From positions 496,001-560,000 of the forward strand of contig NZ_SRXT01000001.1 of NCBI RefSeq assembly GCF_004792685.1: a stretch of DNA of 64,000 nucleotides, read 5' to 3'. Shown here piece by piece: positions 56,056 to 64,000 of this stretch. The stretch comes from Sphingomonas gei (lineage in GTDB: Bacteria; Pseudomonadota; Alphaproteobacteria; Sphingomonadales; Sphingomonadaceae). The translations under genes and the position numbers were made by a program. Numbering within the stretch: position 1 is the stretch's first letter; the number at the start of each line of letters is the position of its first letter. The notes beneath the pieces are model-generated. The model was not told the DNA's origin, did no database searches, and saw only the letters and a list, made by a program, of their open reading frames with translations.

Positions 56056-57453
56056 TCAGCGCGGCTCGCCCGCCGGAGTCGGCCGCGGCGTCGGCGAGGG
56101 GCGCGGAACGGGCAGGGCGAAATTCACCGGTGGCTTCGCCGCAGGCACTGCCGCATCGGCCTTGCGCCGCACCCCGGTCAACGGCGCGGGACCCGTAATC
56201 GCCCCGGCCGCCGGCGTCGGCTGCGGGTTCGGTGCCGCTACCGGCCCCACCGGCGGCTGGACCCGCATGCACTGGATCGGGCTGGGCCGCTTGAACTGCT
56301 GGCAGTTCCACAGCGCCTTGGCATAGCCCTGCGCCTGATCGCGCAGATAGCTGAACGAGAGCGCTGCGGTCTGCGCGGGGGTGGCGGGAAGCTTGGCCGG
56401 CTTCTGTTTCGAGTCGGTCCACGCCATGAACTTGCAATAGAGCCGCTCGCCGCAGGTCTTGATCGCCAGCGCGGCAAACGCATCGGGGTTCATCTTGCGG
56501 TCGAGAACGACGAGGAAGTGGTTAGCGTCGAGGCCGGCCCCGACCGCACTGGGGACCGCGCTGTCCGGAATCGTCGCCGGATCGATCAGCGAACCGTCGC
56601 CTTGCAGCGCCGGCTCGAGCGAATTGGTAGTGTCGCCCAGATGGACGCTCGACAGCCGCGCCATCTGGGGGATGTTGGGCTCGATCCCGGCATAACCGCG
56701 GTTGAATGCGGGCGGGGTGCCCCACCAGCCGGCCCAGCGGAAGAACAGATGCGTGTCCACCGCAGTGATCTTCTCGAGGCTGGCGCTCCAATACGGCACC
56801 ACCCAGTTGGTGTGGTAATGCGTCGCGTGGCCGACGGCACGGTAGACCGAGCCGTTGAGCGCCAGCTGGGCGACGTCGCGGGCGCGCTGCCATGCGGCGG
56901 GGCTCGGTGTGTAGCGCAGCATTGCGCCGTCGCAGGTGAAGGTGAACTGGCAACCGGTGCTGCGTTCCGATCCCTGGAAGACGACGCCACAGACCGTCTT
57001 GGGGAAGGCCGGGTGCCGCATCCGGTTGAGGATCACCTGGGCGACGGCGCGCTGGCCGACGGCGTCGTCGCCGGCTTCATAATAGACCGCGGCCGCCAGG
57101 CAATCGACCGCACGGACCTGGCTGTCGGCGGCGCCGGAGAGGCGGAACGCCCGGGCGGCCGGATTGGGCAGGCTGGAGAAGGGGATGGCGGCGTTGATCT
57201 CGCGGGCGTCTTCGGGAGCCACTTCCTGCAGCTTGACCGGCTCGACCGGCGGCAATTCCTGTTTCGGCACAACGCGCTTCGAGATCACGACCGGCGCGCG
57301 CTTGTGCACCACGACGCGCGGAGAAGTGGAAACGAGCAGCAACGGCACACCGATCGCGACCAGCGCGAACAATGCGAGCAGGATCCGCAGCCAGATGGGC
57401 GACGGTGCCGCGGGGGCGGGGGCAAGCGCCGCTTCGTGAGACTGCATCAGCAT
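56056..57453 (-). CDS. Cell wall hydrolase (SleB/Hydrolase_2 family)
   Basis: 465 residues. An N-terminal membrane anchor (about 19-43) is followed by a linker and the SleB-like domain: DCLAAAVYYEAGDDAVGQRAVAQVILNR with the catalytic Glu, HPAFPKTVCGVVFQGSER and CQFTFTCDG, then YRAVGHATHYHTNWVVPYW. About 200 more residues and a proline-rich tail follow. The protein is probably a periplasmic glycan-cleaving enzyme held in the inner membrane. It is unusually long for the family. Confidence 0.83.
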   Translation of the reverse strand: MLMQSHEAALAPAPAAPSPIWLRILLALFALVAIGVPLLLVSTSPRVVVHKRAPVVISKRVVPKQELPPVEPVKLQEVAPEDAREINAAIPFSSLPNPAARAFRLSGAADSQVRAVDCLAAAVYYEAGDDAVGQRAVAQVILNRMRHPAFPKTVCGVVFQGSERSTGCQFTFTCDGAMLRYTPSPAAWQRARDVAQLALNGSVYRAVGHATHYHTNWVVPYWSASLEKITAVDTHLFFRWAGWWGTPPAFNRGYAGIEPNIPQMARLSSVHLGDTTNSLEPALQGDGSLIDPATIPDSAVPSAVGAGLDANHFLVVLDRKMNPDAFAALAIKTCGERLYCKFMAWTDSKQKPAKLPATPAQTAALSFSYLRDQAQGYAKALWNCQQFKRPSPIQCMRVQPPVGPVAAPNPQPTPAAGAITGPAPLTGVRRKADAAVPAAKPPVNFALPVPRPSPTPRPTPAGEPR

Positions 57454-57633
57454 CGTGCGCGGCCGCTCAGCCCTGTGGCGCGCGAACGCGGCGAGTCAGA
57501 AGGTCGGGGCGAAGGCGAAATGTCAAAAGGCTGCTCCAGCGGGGTCGCCGCCCATAACGCAGCAGGCGCAAGTTTGGAACCATTGCGCCGCCGAAACGCC
57601 GCACTGGTCCGCTCAACCGCGCTTCCCGGTGGA

Positions 57634-58554
57634 TCAGCTCTCGGGCAGGAAGTCCGGGACGCTGAGATAGCGCTCGCCGGTATCGTAGTTGAACCCGAGT
57701 ACGCGAACATTGTCGGGAAGGTCCGGCAGCTTTTGGAGAATCGCGGCGAGCGTCGCGCCCGACGAGATGCCGACGAGCATGCCCTCTTCGCTCGCGGCGC
57801 GGCGGGCCATGTCCTTGGCGACGCCGGCATCGACCTTGATCACCCCGTCGATCGCGTCGCCGTGGAAGTTCCTGGGAATGAAGCCGGCGCCGATGCCCTG
57901 GATCGGATGCGGGCCCGGTGTGCCGCCCGAGATCACCGGCGACAGTTCGGGCTCGACTGCGAACACCTTGAGGTTGGGCCAGCTCTTCTTGAGCGTCTCG
58001 GCGACGCCGGTGATGTGGCCACCGGTGCCGACGCCGGTGATGATCACGTCGATCGGCGTATCGGCGAAGTCGTTGAGGATCTCCTGCGCGGTGGTGCGGA
58101 CATGGACCGCGACATTCGCGGCGTTTTCGAACTGCTGGGGCATCCAGGCGCCCTCGGTGCTCTCGACGATCTCCATCGCCCGCTCGATCGAGCCCTTCAT
58201 GCCCTTTTCGCGCGGGGTGAGATCGAAGCTGGCACCATAAGCCAGCATCAGCCGGCGGCGCTCGAGGCTCATGCTCTCGGGCATGACCAGGATCAATTTA
58301 TAGCCCTTGACCGCCGCGACCATCGCGAGGCCGACGCCGGTATTGCCGCTGGTCGGCTCGACGATCGTGCCGCCGGGCTTGAGATCGCCCGAGGCCTCGG
58401 CCGCCTCGACCATCGCCAATGCGATGCGGTCCTTGATCGAACCGCCGGGATTGGCGCGTTCGGACTTGATCCACACCTCTGCCCCGGGGAACAGCTTCTG
58501 CACACGGATGTGCGGAGTGTTGCCGATCGTATCGAGGATCGTATTCGCCTTCAT
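57634..58554 (-). CDS. cysK: Cysteine synthase A
   Basis: PLP enzyme making cysteine from O-acetylserine and sulfide. 306 residues, usual length. PLP lysine Lys41 in GGSIKDRI, substrate loop TSGNTGVG, phosphate loop GTGGHITG, and [13 protein letters not shown]. The C-terminus ends FLPES, a usable anchor for serine acetyltransferase only if its last residue is Ile, which it is not, so CysE binding here is doubtful. Starts four bases inside the MFS gene's stop region. Confidence 0.93.
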   Translation of the reverse strand: MKANTILDTIGNTPHIRVQKLFPGAEVWIKSERANPGGSIKDRIALAMVEAAEASGDLKPGGTIVEPTSGNTGVGLAMVAAVKGYKLILVMPESMSLERRRLMLAYGASFDLTPREKGMKGSIERAMEIVESTEGAWMPQQFENAANVAVHVRTTAQEILNDFADTPIDVIITGVGTGGHITGVAETLKKSWPNLKVFAVEPELSPVISGGTPGPHPIQGIGAGFIPRNFHGDAIDGVIKVDAGVAKDMARRAASEEGMLVGISSGATLAAILQKLPDLPDNVRVLGFNYDTGERYLSVPDFLPES

Positions 58555-59873
58555 GTCGTCATCTCCTTAGGAGGCACTTCGAGATTGGCCGGAGGATCGA
58601 AGGTGCGGGCCCGCCTGAGTTCGGGGAATAGCTTGGCCCATAGCAACGTGACAAGCACTGCGCCGATGCCGCCGCCGATCACTGCGGCGACCGGCCCGAT
58701 CAATGCGGCGAGGAAGCCCGATTCGGCCTCGCCGAGCTCGTTCGAGCCCGAGACGAACAGAGTCGACACCGCGCCGACGCGGCCGCGCATCTGATCTGGG
58801 GTATAGAGCTGGATCAGCGACTGGCGGACGTAGACCGAGACCATGTCCGCGGCGCCGAGCACGAACAGGGCAGCGAGTGAGAGAAGCACGGCGGGGGCGA
58901 AGTCACTCCCGATCGCGGAGGGGCCGAGCAGATGGACGAGGAAGGGGGCCGAGACGCCGAACACGACCGTCGCCAGCCCGAAGATCCCGACGGCGAGCAG
59001 CATCTTCTTGCCGACCTCGCTCCTGAGCGGGCGCCACGAGAAGAATATCCCGATCATCACTGCGCCAAGCGCCGGGGCCGCGCGCAGATGGCCGAGGCCC
59101 TCCGAGCCGACCTGGAGGATGTCGCGGGCATAGACCGGCAGCATCGCCGTGGCGCCGCCCAGCAGCACTGCGAACAGATCGAGCGAGATCGCGCCGAGCA
59201 CGAGGCGGTTGCGGCGGACATAATGGAGGCCGTCGACCATCTGCGCCCAGGGGCTGCCGGTGAACTTGATGCTGGTCCGCGGCACCGGCGAGATCAGCAG
59301 CAGCATGACCAATGCGAGCGAGAACAATCCGGACGCGACGAAATAGGGAACCGAGGGTCCGGCGGCGTAGAGATAGCCGCCCATCGCGGGGCCGATGACG
59401 GTGCCGATCTGCCACGACACCGAACTCAGCGCGATCGCCGTAGGCAGGCTCTCCTTCGGGACCAGATTGGGTGCCAGCGCACCCAAAGCCGGGCCGGCAA
59501 AGGCACGTGCCACGCCGAGCAAGGCGGCGATGCCGAACAAGGCGGGGAGGGTAATCGTATCGGTGTAGGACAGCCAGCCGAGGGCGAGCCCGCACAGAAC
59601 CTCCAGCCCCAGCGCCGCGCGGGCGATCCAGCGGCGGTCGACTCGATCGGCGAGCCAGCCCGCGAACAGCGACAGCACGAGCAGCGGCAGGAACTGCGCG
59701 ACGCCGATCAACCCGAGCTGGAACGCGGCTTCCCGGATCGTCATCGTTTCGCGGGCGATGTCGTAGACCTGCCAGCCGATGACGATGACCAATGCCATCT
59801 GACCGAGCGTCGCGGCGAAGCGCGCTACCCAGTAAGCGCGGAAATTGGCGATGGCGAAGGGATGGATCGGCAT
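58551..59873 (-). CDS. MFS transporter
   Basis: 440 residues, 12 membrane helices, with the loop motif [18 protein letters not shown] between helices 2 and 3 and the internal half-repeat around residue 220. It belongs to the enterobactin-exporter-like (MFS_3/EntS) group by the [35 protein letters not shown] segment, but the substrate is unknown. Its stop overlaps the cysK start (four bases). Confidence 0.87.
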   Translation of the reverse strand: MPIHPFAIANFRAYWVARFAATLGQMALVIVIGWQVYDIARETMTIREAAFQLGLIGVAQFLPLLVLSLFAGWLADRVDRRWIARAALGLEVLCGLALGWLSYTDTITLPALFGIAALLGVARAFAGPALGALAPNLVPKESLPTAIALSSVSWQIGTVIGPAMGGYLYAAGPSVPYFVASGLFSLALVMLLLISPVPRTSIKFTGSPWAQMVDGLHYVRRNRLVLGAISLDLFAVLLGGATAMLPVYARDILQVGSEGLGHLRAAPALGAVMIGIFFSWRPLRSEVGKKMLLAVGIFGLATVVFGVSAPFLVHLLGPSAIGSDFAPAVLLSLAALFVLGAADMVSVYVRQSLIQLYTPDQMRGRVGAVSTLFVSGSNELGEAESGFLAALIGPVAAVIGGGIGAVLVTLLWAKLFPELRRARTFDPPANLEVPPKEMTT

Positions 59874-59996
59874 GCCGGCTCTCTGACGCCTACCCGGCGC
59901 CTCCGCAACGCCCGATTGTCCGATGGACGCCGCCTCGCCGGAACCTCGATGCGGGGAGGGGGTTCTTTACGCCAGCGAAATCAACGGAGACGCTTC

Positions 59997-60074
59997 ATGG
60001 GCAAAGGCATATTGTTGTGGCTGATCGGCATTCCGCTTCCAATCATCATCCTGCTCCTGTTGTTCTGGCACTGA
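59997..60074 (+). CDS. 25-residue single-pass membrane peptide
   Basis: MGKGILLWLIGIPLPIIILL followed by LLFWH, a single hydrophobic helix, with AACGGAG ribosome-binding site 8 bases upstream. Similar tiny proteins of the MGKG-LLWLLG-IPLPIIILL type occur widely in proteobacteria, so this is likely real although too short for ordinary gene calling. Function unknown. Confidence 0.6.
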   Translation: MGKGILLWLIGIPLPIIILLLLFWH

Positions 60075-60078
60075 GCGG

Positions 60079-60585
60079 TCAAGCGCTCGGCAGCTTGATG
60101 CCATCGAACAGCACACCGCGGATCTCCCAGGCCTCGGCGACGTAGCTCTCGCGCGTCGGGCCGCAGTCCGCGCCATCGGGCTGGATCGGCAGCAACGGCA
60201 CGATCATCGCCGCCTCAGCCTCGAGCCGGATGCGGATTCGCTGCATCAGCCTGTAGACCGCGCGGCGATAGGTTTCCCATTGGTCGGCGGGGTGCGGGCC
60301 GTGCCAGCGGGCGACGTGCTCGCGATATTCGGACATCAAGGCCGCGGTCTCGACGCTGGCCAAAGCCGCACTCTGCTGAGCGCGCTCACGGCGGTCGTTC
60401 ATCATCGGGCCGTAGACAGTCGATTCCATCTGGGCGAAATGGAGCAGCAAATCGCGGGTAAAGGCCCAGCGCCTGTTGGCCATGCCGTCTGCGAGCGCGG
60501 GCGCCGGCCCCTCGGCGAACCGTTCGACGGCGGCGACATTTGCCAGAATCCGGCAATGTTGGGCAAGCAGGCGATCGACAGACAT
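60079..60585 (-). CDS. Hemerythrin-like HHE-domain protein
   Basis: 168 residues, four-helix pattern. Possible metal ligands: AQHCRILAN (His9), LLLHFAQMESTVYGPMM (His and Glu), YREHVARWHG and the C-terminal EAEAAMIVPLLP. Some HHE proteins bind O2 or iron, others act in redox signalling. Ligand spacing is weaker than in typical HHE repeats. Convergent with the small peptide gene. Confidence 0.6.
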   Translation of the reverse strand: MSVDRLLAQHCRILANVAAVERFAEGPAPALADGMANRRWAFTRDLLLHFAQMESTVYGPMMNDRRERAQQSAALASVETAALMSEYREHVARWHGPHPADQWETYRRAVYRLMQRIRIRLEAEAAMIVPLLPIQPDGADCGPTRESYVAEAWEIRGVLFDGIKLPSA

Positions 60586-60754
60586 TGGGGGACGGTGCTC
60601 CTCATTCCCCTATGCTCCCGATCTAGCTGACCAGATATGAACCGGCGGCCCCGGTAATGGCCGTATCGGGGCTGCTACGGAGGCGCCCTCAACCTGCGGC
60701 AGTTTGGGACAGTCCGTAGCCGCACGGATCTTGCTGCACTGCGGTATAAGCTCT

Positions 60755-61108
60755 ATGTTCCGCGAAATGTACCGTAGCGAAACCGATCAAGCCGCTGCGC
60801 CGGCCACTGCCATGCCGACGCTGTTCGAAGCCATTGTCCGCACCCGCTGCGTCGAGGCGACGTATAATGGCGGCCGGGTAGTGCTGGCACCGCATGTCGC
60901 TTTCACCCGCCACGGCGAAGTCTATGTCGGCGCCACCACGATCGAGCGCGACGGCCAGCCGCCGCGCGAGGAGAAGGTCGGGCTGTTCAAGCTCGTCGGG
61001 CTCGCCGGCTTCGCGCTGACCGAGCGCAGCTTCGCCCCGAGCAAGGCCTTCGATCCCCGGGACGAACGCTTTGCGGCCGAGACCCTGCTCGCGGTGGAAA
61101 CCCGCTAG
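60755..61108 (+). CDS. Small protein with a WYL-like beta domain
   Basis: 117 residues from ATG 60755 (later ATGs at 60767 and 60812 possible). The core CVEATYNGGRVVLAPHVAFTRHGEVYVGATTI resembles the WYL ligand-binding fold (Y-N-G-x-R-V-V-x-P-H), followed by LFKLVGLAGFALTERSFAPSKAFD. There is no DNA-binding domain, so it is a stand-alone, possibly ligand-sensing, protein. Family assignment is tentative. Confidence 0.55.
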   Translation: MFREMYRSETDQAAAPATAMPTLFEAIVRTRCVEATYNGGRVVLAPHVAFTRHGEVYVGATTIERDGQPPREEKVGLFKLVGLAGFALTERSFAPSKAFDPRDERFAAETLLAVETR

Positions 61109-61128
61109 CCCGATCCCGGCCCAAAGGC

Positions 61129-61659
61129 TCAGCGGCAGCGGACCTGCTGCTGGTTGCGATCGATCGCCGAACCCGCCGCACCGCCGGCGATCGCGCCGAG
61201 CAAGGTACCGACGGTGCTCGAACGGCGCCCGGCGATGACGTTACCGAACAGTCCGCCCGCAGCCGCGCCGACGATCAGCCCGGTGGTGCCGTCGTTGCGC
61301 TTGCAATAATAGCGCCCGTCATTGCCGCGATAGACGCGGTCGTCCTGCGAGAGCACGCGCTCCTGATAATTGCCCGAGCGATAATATCGCGACGGCTCGT
61401 AATTGTCGTCATCGTCATAGCGCGTGTCGGGGCCGCGATCGTCATAGGCCGGACGCGTCGCGCGGGCGCGGCGATAGCGCTCGACCGCTGCCTGGAACGT
61501 CTCATATTCGGTGTCGAAGCGGCGCTGCGCAGCGTCGAAACGCGCATCCTCGTCCTGATACGAACTGCTGGAATTATAGCGCGTGCCGGTCTGGGCGGCG
61601 GCGGGGCTGGCAATGGCGAGCGCCGCGGCAAGGGCCGCGAGGCCGGTGATGGTCTTCAT
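61129..61659 (-). CDS. Exported glycine-zipper protein (17-kDa antigen-like)
   Basis: 176 residues from ATG 61659: signal peptide (TITGLAALAAALAIASPAAAQ), a charged, Tyr/Asp-rich central region, and a C-terminal glycine zipper (GLIVGAAAGGLFGNVIAG, LLGAIAGGAAGSAIDR) as in outer-membrane-associated rickettsial 17-kDa-like domains. Two cysteines near the end (YYCKRND and VRCR) may pair. Likely envelope-associated. Confidence 0.8.
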   Translation of the reverse strand: MKTITGLAALAAALAIASPAAAQTGTRYNSSSSYQDEDARFDAAQRRFDTEYETFQAAVERYRRARATRPAYDDRGPDTRYDDDDNYEPSRYYRSGNYQERVLSQDDRVYRGNDGRYYCKRNDGTTGLIVGAAAGGLFGNVIAGRRSSTVGTLLGAIAGGAAGSAIDRNQQQVRCR

Positions 61660-61767
61660 GATCGTGTCTCCTCCTGCATGCCGTAGGATACGGCCGGCGA
61701 CCCGGAAACGTTCCAGCAATGCGCGTGAAGCGCGGCTGAACGTAGTGCGGATATCCTGCCGAACCCG

Positions 61768-61796
61768 GCTTGAATTGACTCGTTTGGCGGAAACGC
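61768..61796 (-). repeat. 29-base motif, copy 2
   Basis: Read on the minus strand it starts GCGTTTCCG and ends GAGTCAATTCAAGC, matching 55955-55983 at 26 of 29 positions. It is 109 bases upstream of the glycine-zipper gene and four bases beyond the HTH gene's inferred stop. GANTC sites at 61777, 61797 and 61825 surround it. Confidence 0.6.
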
Positions 61797-61799
61797 GAG

Positions 61800-62233
61800 T
61801 CATTGCGCAACTTTCTTGCGCGGCGATTCGAGTGGTGCGTTGAGCGCGGCGAGCGCGAGGCGATAGTCGAAGCGGTGACGCGTGCCGACCTGCTGGCCCT
61901 TGTAGAAGTGTAGAAGTGTAGAAGGGTGCCGTGGACGGCGCGCTCCATCGCCCGGCCGAACGCCTCGTCATAGCCCATCTGCAGCGCGACATCCCATGCC
62001 GCGGCAAAGCTCTCCGCATCGGGGCGTTTGCGGAGATTGTAGGCGGACTGCTTGGTCATGCCGACGGCACGCGCGGCGCGGAGCACATTGCCCATCGCGG
62101 CGAGCGCGGCAATGAAGTCGCGCTGGCGGGGAGCGGTCCAGCCATTGTGATAGACGCGCGGGAGCGCGACGGGGGTGAAAGCGAGGGTATCGGAATCCTC
62201 GGCATCGGGCGGAGCTTGCGGCGATTCAGGCAT
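61800..62233 (-). pseudogene. HTH-type protein, frameshifted by a triplicated 8-bp repeat (possible phase variation)
   Basis: From ATG 62233 the frame reads NGWTAPRQRDFIAALAAMGN, VLRAARAVGMTKQSAYNLRKR (HTH) and AFGRAMERAVHGTLLHFY, then leaves the family pattern. In the next phase the expected end YKGQQVGTRHRFDYRLALAALNA... is intact up to stop 61800. Three tandem copies of TGTAGAAG lie at the junction; two copies would keep one 141-residue frame. The family, small terminase-like HTH proteins, is common in sphingomonads; function unknown. Confidence 0.75.
61901..61924. repeat. Three tandem copies of an 8-bp unit (TGTAGAAG)
   Basis: Exact units at 61901-61908, 61909-61916 and 61917-61924. Because eight is not a multiple of three, each copy gained or lost shifts the frame of the HTH gene. 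Two or five copies would be in frame; three is out. Confidence 0.9.
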
Positions 62234-62856
62234 GAGGCGAGCCCTTTTGGCGGATTTGCGGTGGAACAGGGTTAGCGCCGGCCGCGCCTTGACCACGCCG
62301 TGGCAGGCGGCGTCGACGCGTCCCAATTGCCCGGAATCGCGACCGCCATGGCGCTGAGTTAAGGCTCCGAACCATGTCAAAGGTCACACCAGGGTCACAC
62401 TGTCGCGCATGGACGGGGGTGGCGAGGGCTCGGCTTCGATCACGGACCGCGACGCCTTCGGAAAGGCACTGCGTCGTCCGAGGCTGCGGTGGAAGTGTGT
62501 GACGGCAGGGGCGCCGGCGCCGACGCAGGCCGCCGCGGTCGGGACGTCGCCGGTCTGGCAGAGCGCGTGGAAGGCGTGCGGGCGTTCGGCTGGCCGGTCG
62601 GGGTGGGGCCCAAACCTTGGCGCGCGAGGATGGAGCGACTCGGTCATCGACGAGTCTATCTCAGACGAAATCCTACATTGGAAGCCGAATCAGCCGGGGC
62701 AGTTCTGCCGCAAACAGCCGATTCCCGCTGAAATCCACCGCGGAAACGGCACCGGGAAATTTCGAGGATAGTGCGAATGCTATCGGGCTTTTCGCGATCA
62801 GCTCGAGCTTGAACGGGTCATCGCGGCGGATTCGGCGATGCTGCCAAGAAAACCGG
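62234..62856. other. Region without a convincing gene
   Basis: ORFs are short, overlapping and of improbable composition: a minus-strand frame at 62384-62647 (Pro/His/Arg-rich) and a plus-strand frame at 62409-62771. Neither has a good ribosome-binding site or family motif. From about 62650 the GC content falls. No RNA gene or repeat was recognised. Confidence 0.5.
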
Positions 62857-63267
62857 TCAGCTGCGCGCAGACTTCGCGTTCGCGTTGATTTTCTCGACCG
62901 GCGTCGTGAATTGCTGTACTGAAAACGGGCCGTTTATCGTCTCGACCAACAAGCTGTTGGCTTTCGGCTCCCGAACCCGTGGCTCGATCGCTTCCTCCCA
63001 GCACTGCACCCGACGCCGCGCAGTGGCGCCGATTCCGGGGATTTGGCGGCGGCAATCGTCGTCCAAGGCAAGCAAGACCGGTCGAACCGTGTCAAATTCG
63101 CTGTCCAGGTTGCTATGTGCAAGCGTGGGACAAGCCGGCGCTCCAGTTATTGTACCGGGAGGACGACTGCTAACGTATAGCGCTAAGTTGTCGATTCCAA
63201 ATGACGATGAAAGATAATCACATGATATAGATGTGCGTCGAACCTTCATATGATTCAGGCGCGCCAA
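62857..63267 (-). CDS. Doubtful hypothetical protein in an AT-richer region
   Basis: 136 residues; start TTG 63267 or ATG 63249. The end, ALDDDCRRQIPGIGATARRR and VQCWEEAIEPRVREPKANSL, looks protein-like, the beginning (TSISCDYLSSSFGIDNLALY) less so. A competing plus-strand frame exists at 62885-63217. No ribosome-binding site or motif. Low confidence; kept because codon bias mildly favours the minus strand. Confidence 0.3.
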   Translation of the reverse strand: MARLNHMKVRRTSISCDYLSSSFGIDNLALYVSSRPPGTITGAPACPTLAHSNLDSEFDTVRPVLLALDDDCRRQIPGIGATARRRVQCWEEAIEPRVREPKANSLLVETINGPFSVQQFTTPVEKINANAKSARS

Positions 63268-63454
63268 CTTGACAGGATTACAGGGTTGATAGATTGTTGC
63301 AGTGAAATTAGATCGCGAGTCGAATAACGGATGATAGTAGTCGTATATTACAGCCGTAAGCGGTGGATATATGCCAAATGCTTACGCGTTATCGTCGATT
63401 TCGCGTGCTTGACGCTATGAAGCTGTATGGCAACCATATCGCGGGAAGTACATA
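63268..63454. other. AT-rich intergenic stretch
   Basis: Sequence such as GATGATAGTAGTCGTATATT is far below the window's usual GC. No gene, repeat or RNA was recognised. It probably contains the promoter of the gene at 63455. Confidence 0.4.
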
Positions 63455-63949
63455 GTGAAAAGATCTAGCATCATCTTCGCTGTCGCTTCCGTGGCGGCTG
63501 CAGTTGGCATTTACGAACTGTCCACTTCGAGCGGGGAACCGACAGGTTCGATAATTGTCGCGAACGGCGCAGACACGGTGACGCAAACTTCCGTCCAACG
63601 AACGCCGGCAGTTTCAAAAAACGTCGCCCGTCAGGTCGCGCCGTCTTCGCAAGCTACCAGAAATCCTTCGGAAGATAACGTAGCCAAGCAAGGGCAAATA
63701 GCCAGCTCCCTCTTTGGATATGTGCATAGCAGAGAGCGATTGAGCGTTAATTGCACCTCCAAGGAGTGCGACGTGGCGACAAACGCGGCACTCGATGATG
63801 TGGGGTCGCGCATTGCGGCCAGCTTTATCGCTATCTCTTCCGGTACCAATAACGAGGCCCTTGCAAAGCTTGGCTATCGCCCCGGTCCAATTTCCTACAG
63901 TTCCGACAACGGAACAAACAAGATGCATCTCAAACTCTTAAAAATCTGA
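63455..63949 (+). CDS. Exported or membrane-anchored protein of unknown function
   Basis: 164 residues from GTG 63455. N-terminal hydrophobic signal or anchor (SSIIFAVASVAAAVGIYEL), a Ser/Thr/Gln-rich linker of about 60 residues, then a small domain with two cysteines, VNCTSKECDVA, likely a disulfide. Codon use is AT-richer than elsewhere. No recognised family. It may be part of an acquired segment continuing past the right edge. Confidence 0.6.
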   Translation: MKRSSIIFAVASVAAAVGIYELSTSSGEPTGSIIVANGADTVTQTSVQRTPAVSKNVARQVAPSSQATRNPSEDNVAKQGQIASSLFGYVHSRERLSVNCTSKECDVATNAALDDVGSRIAASFIAISSGTNNEALAKLGYRPGPISYSSDNGTNKMHLKLLKI

Positions 63950-64000
63950 AGTGGCTACCTCTAGAGAATGTGCTTTGGGCAATAGATAACTTTCCTGCAG

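Noticed and set aside
55834..58794. A 986-codon plus-strand open frame opposite the cell-wall hydrolase and cysK
   Set aside because: It is antisense to two well-supported genes, has an Arg/Gly/His-rich composition and no motifs; such long frames are common in GC-rich DNA.
62384..62647. A minus-strand frame of 87 codons upstream of the HTH gene
   Set aside because: Composition is biased to Pro/Arg/His, no ribosome-binding site or family similarity, and an overlapping plus-strand frame is equally good.
62885..63217. A plus-strand frame of 110 codons
   Set aside because: Antisense to a slightly better minus-strand candidate; Ser/Arg-rich and without a ribosome-binding site.

Overview
The window is GC-rich chromosomal DNA from an alphaproteobacterium. 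Gene content and order suggest a sphingomonad (Sphingomonas sensu lato): a 6S RNA locus beside zapA, a tkt-gap-pgk-aldolase cluster, a 14-gene complex I operon followed by birA, coaX, RNase J and DUF1467, a ManD-type mannonate dehydratase, and short imperfect palindromes dispersed between genes. Assignment rests on recognised protein families and synteny only; no database search was possible.

Layout. 0-2.2 kb (mostly minus): an unidentified partial protein, DoxX, DUF2842, 5-formyl-THF cyclo-ligase, probable 6S RNA, zapA and a small coiled-coil protein. 2.4-9.6 kb (plus): tkt-gap-pgk, a chemoreceptor and class I aldolase, i.e. lower glycolysis plus the pentose-phosphate link. 9.6-17.2 kb: a mixed set with ABM monooxygenase, O-methyltransferase, DUF72, ThiE, L,D-transpeptidase, M23 peptidase, GFA protein, EF-P, an unknown periplasmic protein and an inositol-monophosphatase-family enzyme. 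17.4-36.0 kb: nuoABCDEFGHIJKLMN with two extra small genes inside, then birA, coaX, rnj and DUF1467, mostly with overlapping stops and starts, so probably one long transcription unit.

36.0-44.9 kb (mostly minus): a large coiled-coil membrane protein divergent from a degenerate Hpt protein, a VWA protein, a PMT-like glycosyltransferase, a CHAP hydrolase with a perfect CtrA-type box, DUF817, a GFA protein and a MoxR ATPase. 45.1-47.2 kb: manD and a divergent FadR-type regulator. 47.2-48.0 kb: an AT-richer orphan gene beside tRNA-Ser(UGA). 48.1-54.5 kb: cell-wall genes (lytic transglycosylase, RlpA/SPOR protein, D-Ala-D-Ala carboxypeptidase), holB, a MerR regulator and an acyl-CoA dehydrogenase. 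54.6-55.6 kb: an IS630-family element sitting between the two arms of a dispersed palindrome. 56.0-62.2 kb: a cell-wall hydrolase, cysK, an MFS transporter, small stress/envelope genes, and an HTH gene frameshifted by a three-copy 8-bp repeat. 62.2-64.0 kb: gene-poor, falling in GC, possibly the edge of an accessory region.

Most of the window is conserved housekeeping DNA, and no new multi-gene system was found. The most unusual signals are small: a palindromic repeat translated in frame inside BirA, the 8-bp repeat frameshift, a dense GANTC cluster with a 29-bp motif repeated 5.8 kb away, a hairpin covering the ribosome-binding site of the L,D-transpeptidase, and a Fur-like box upstream of complex I.
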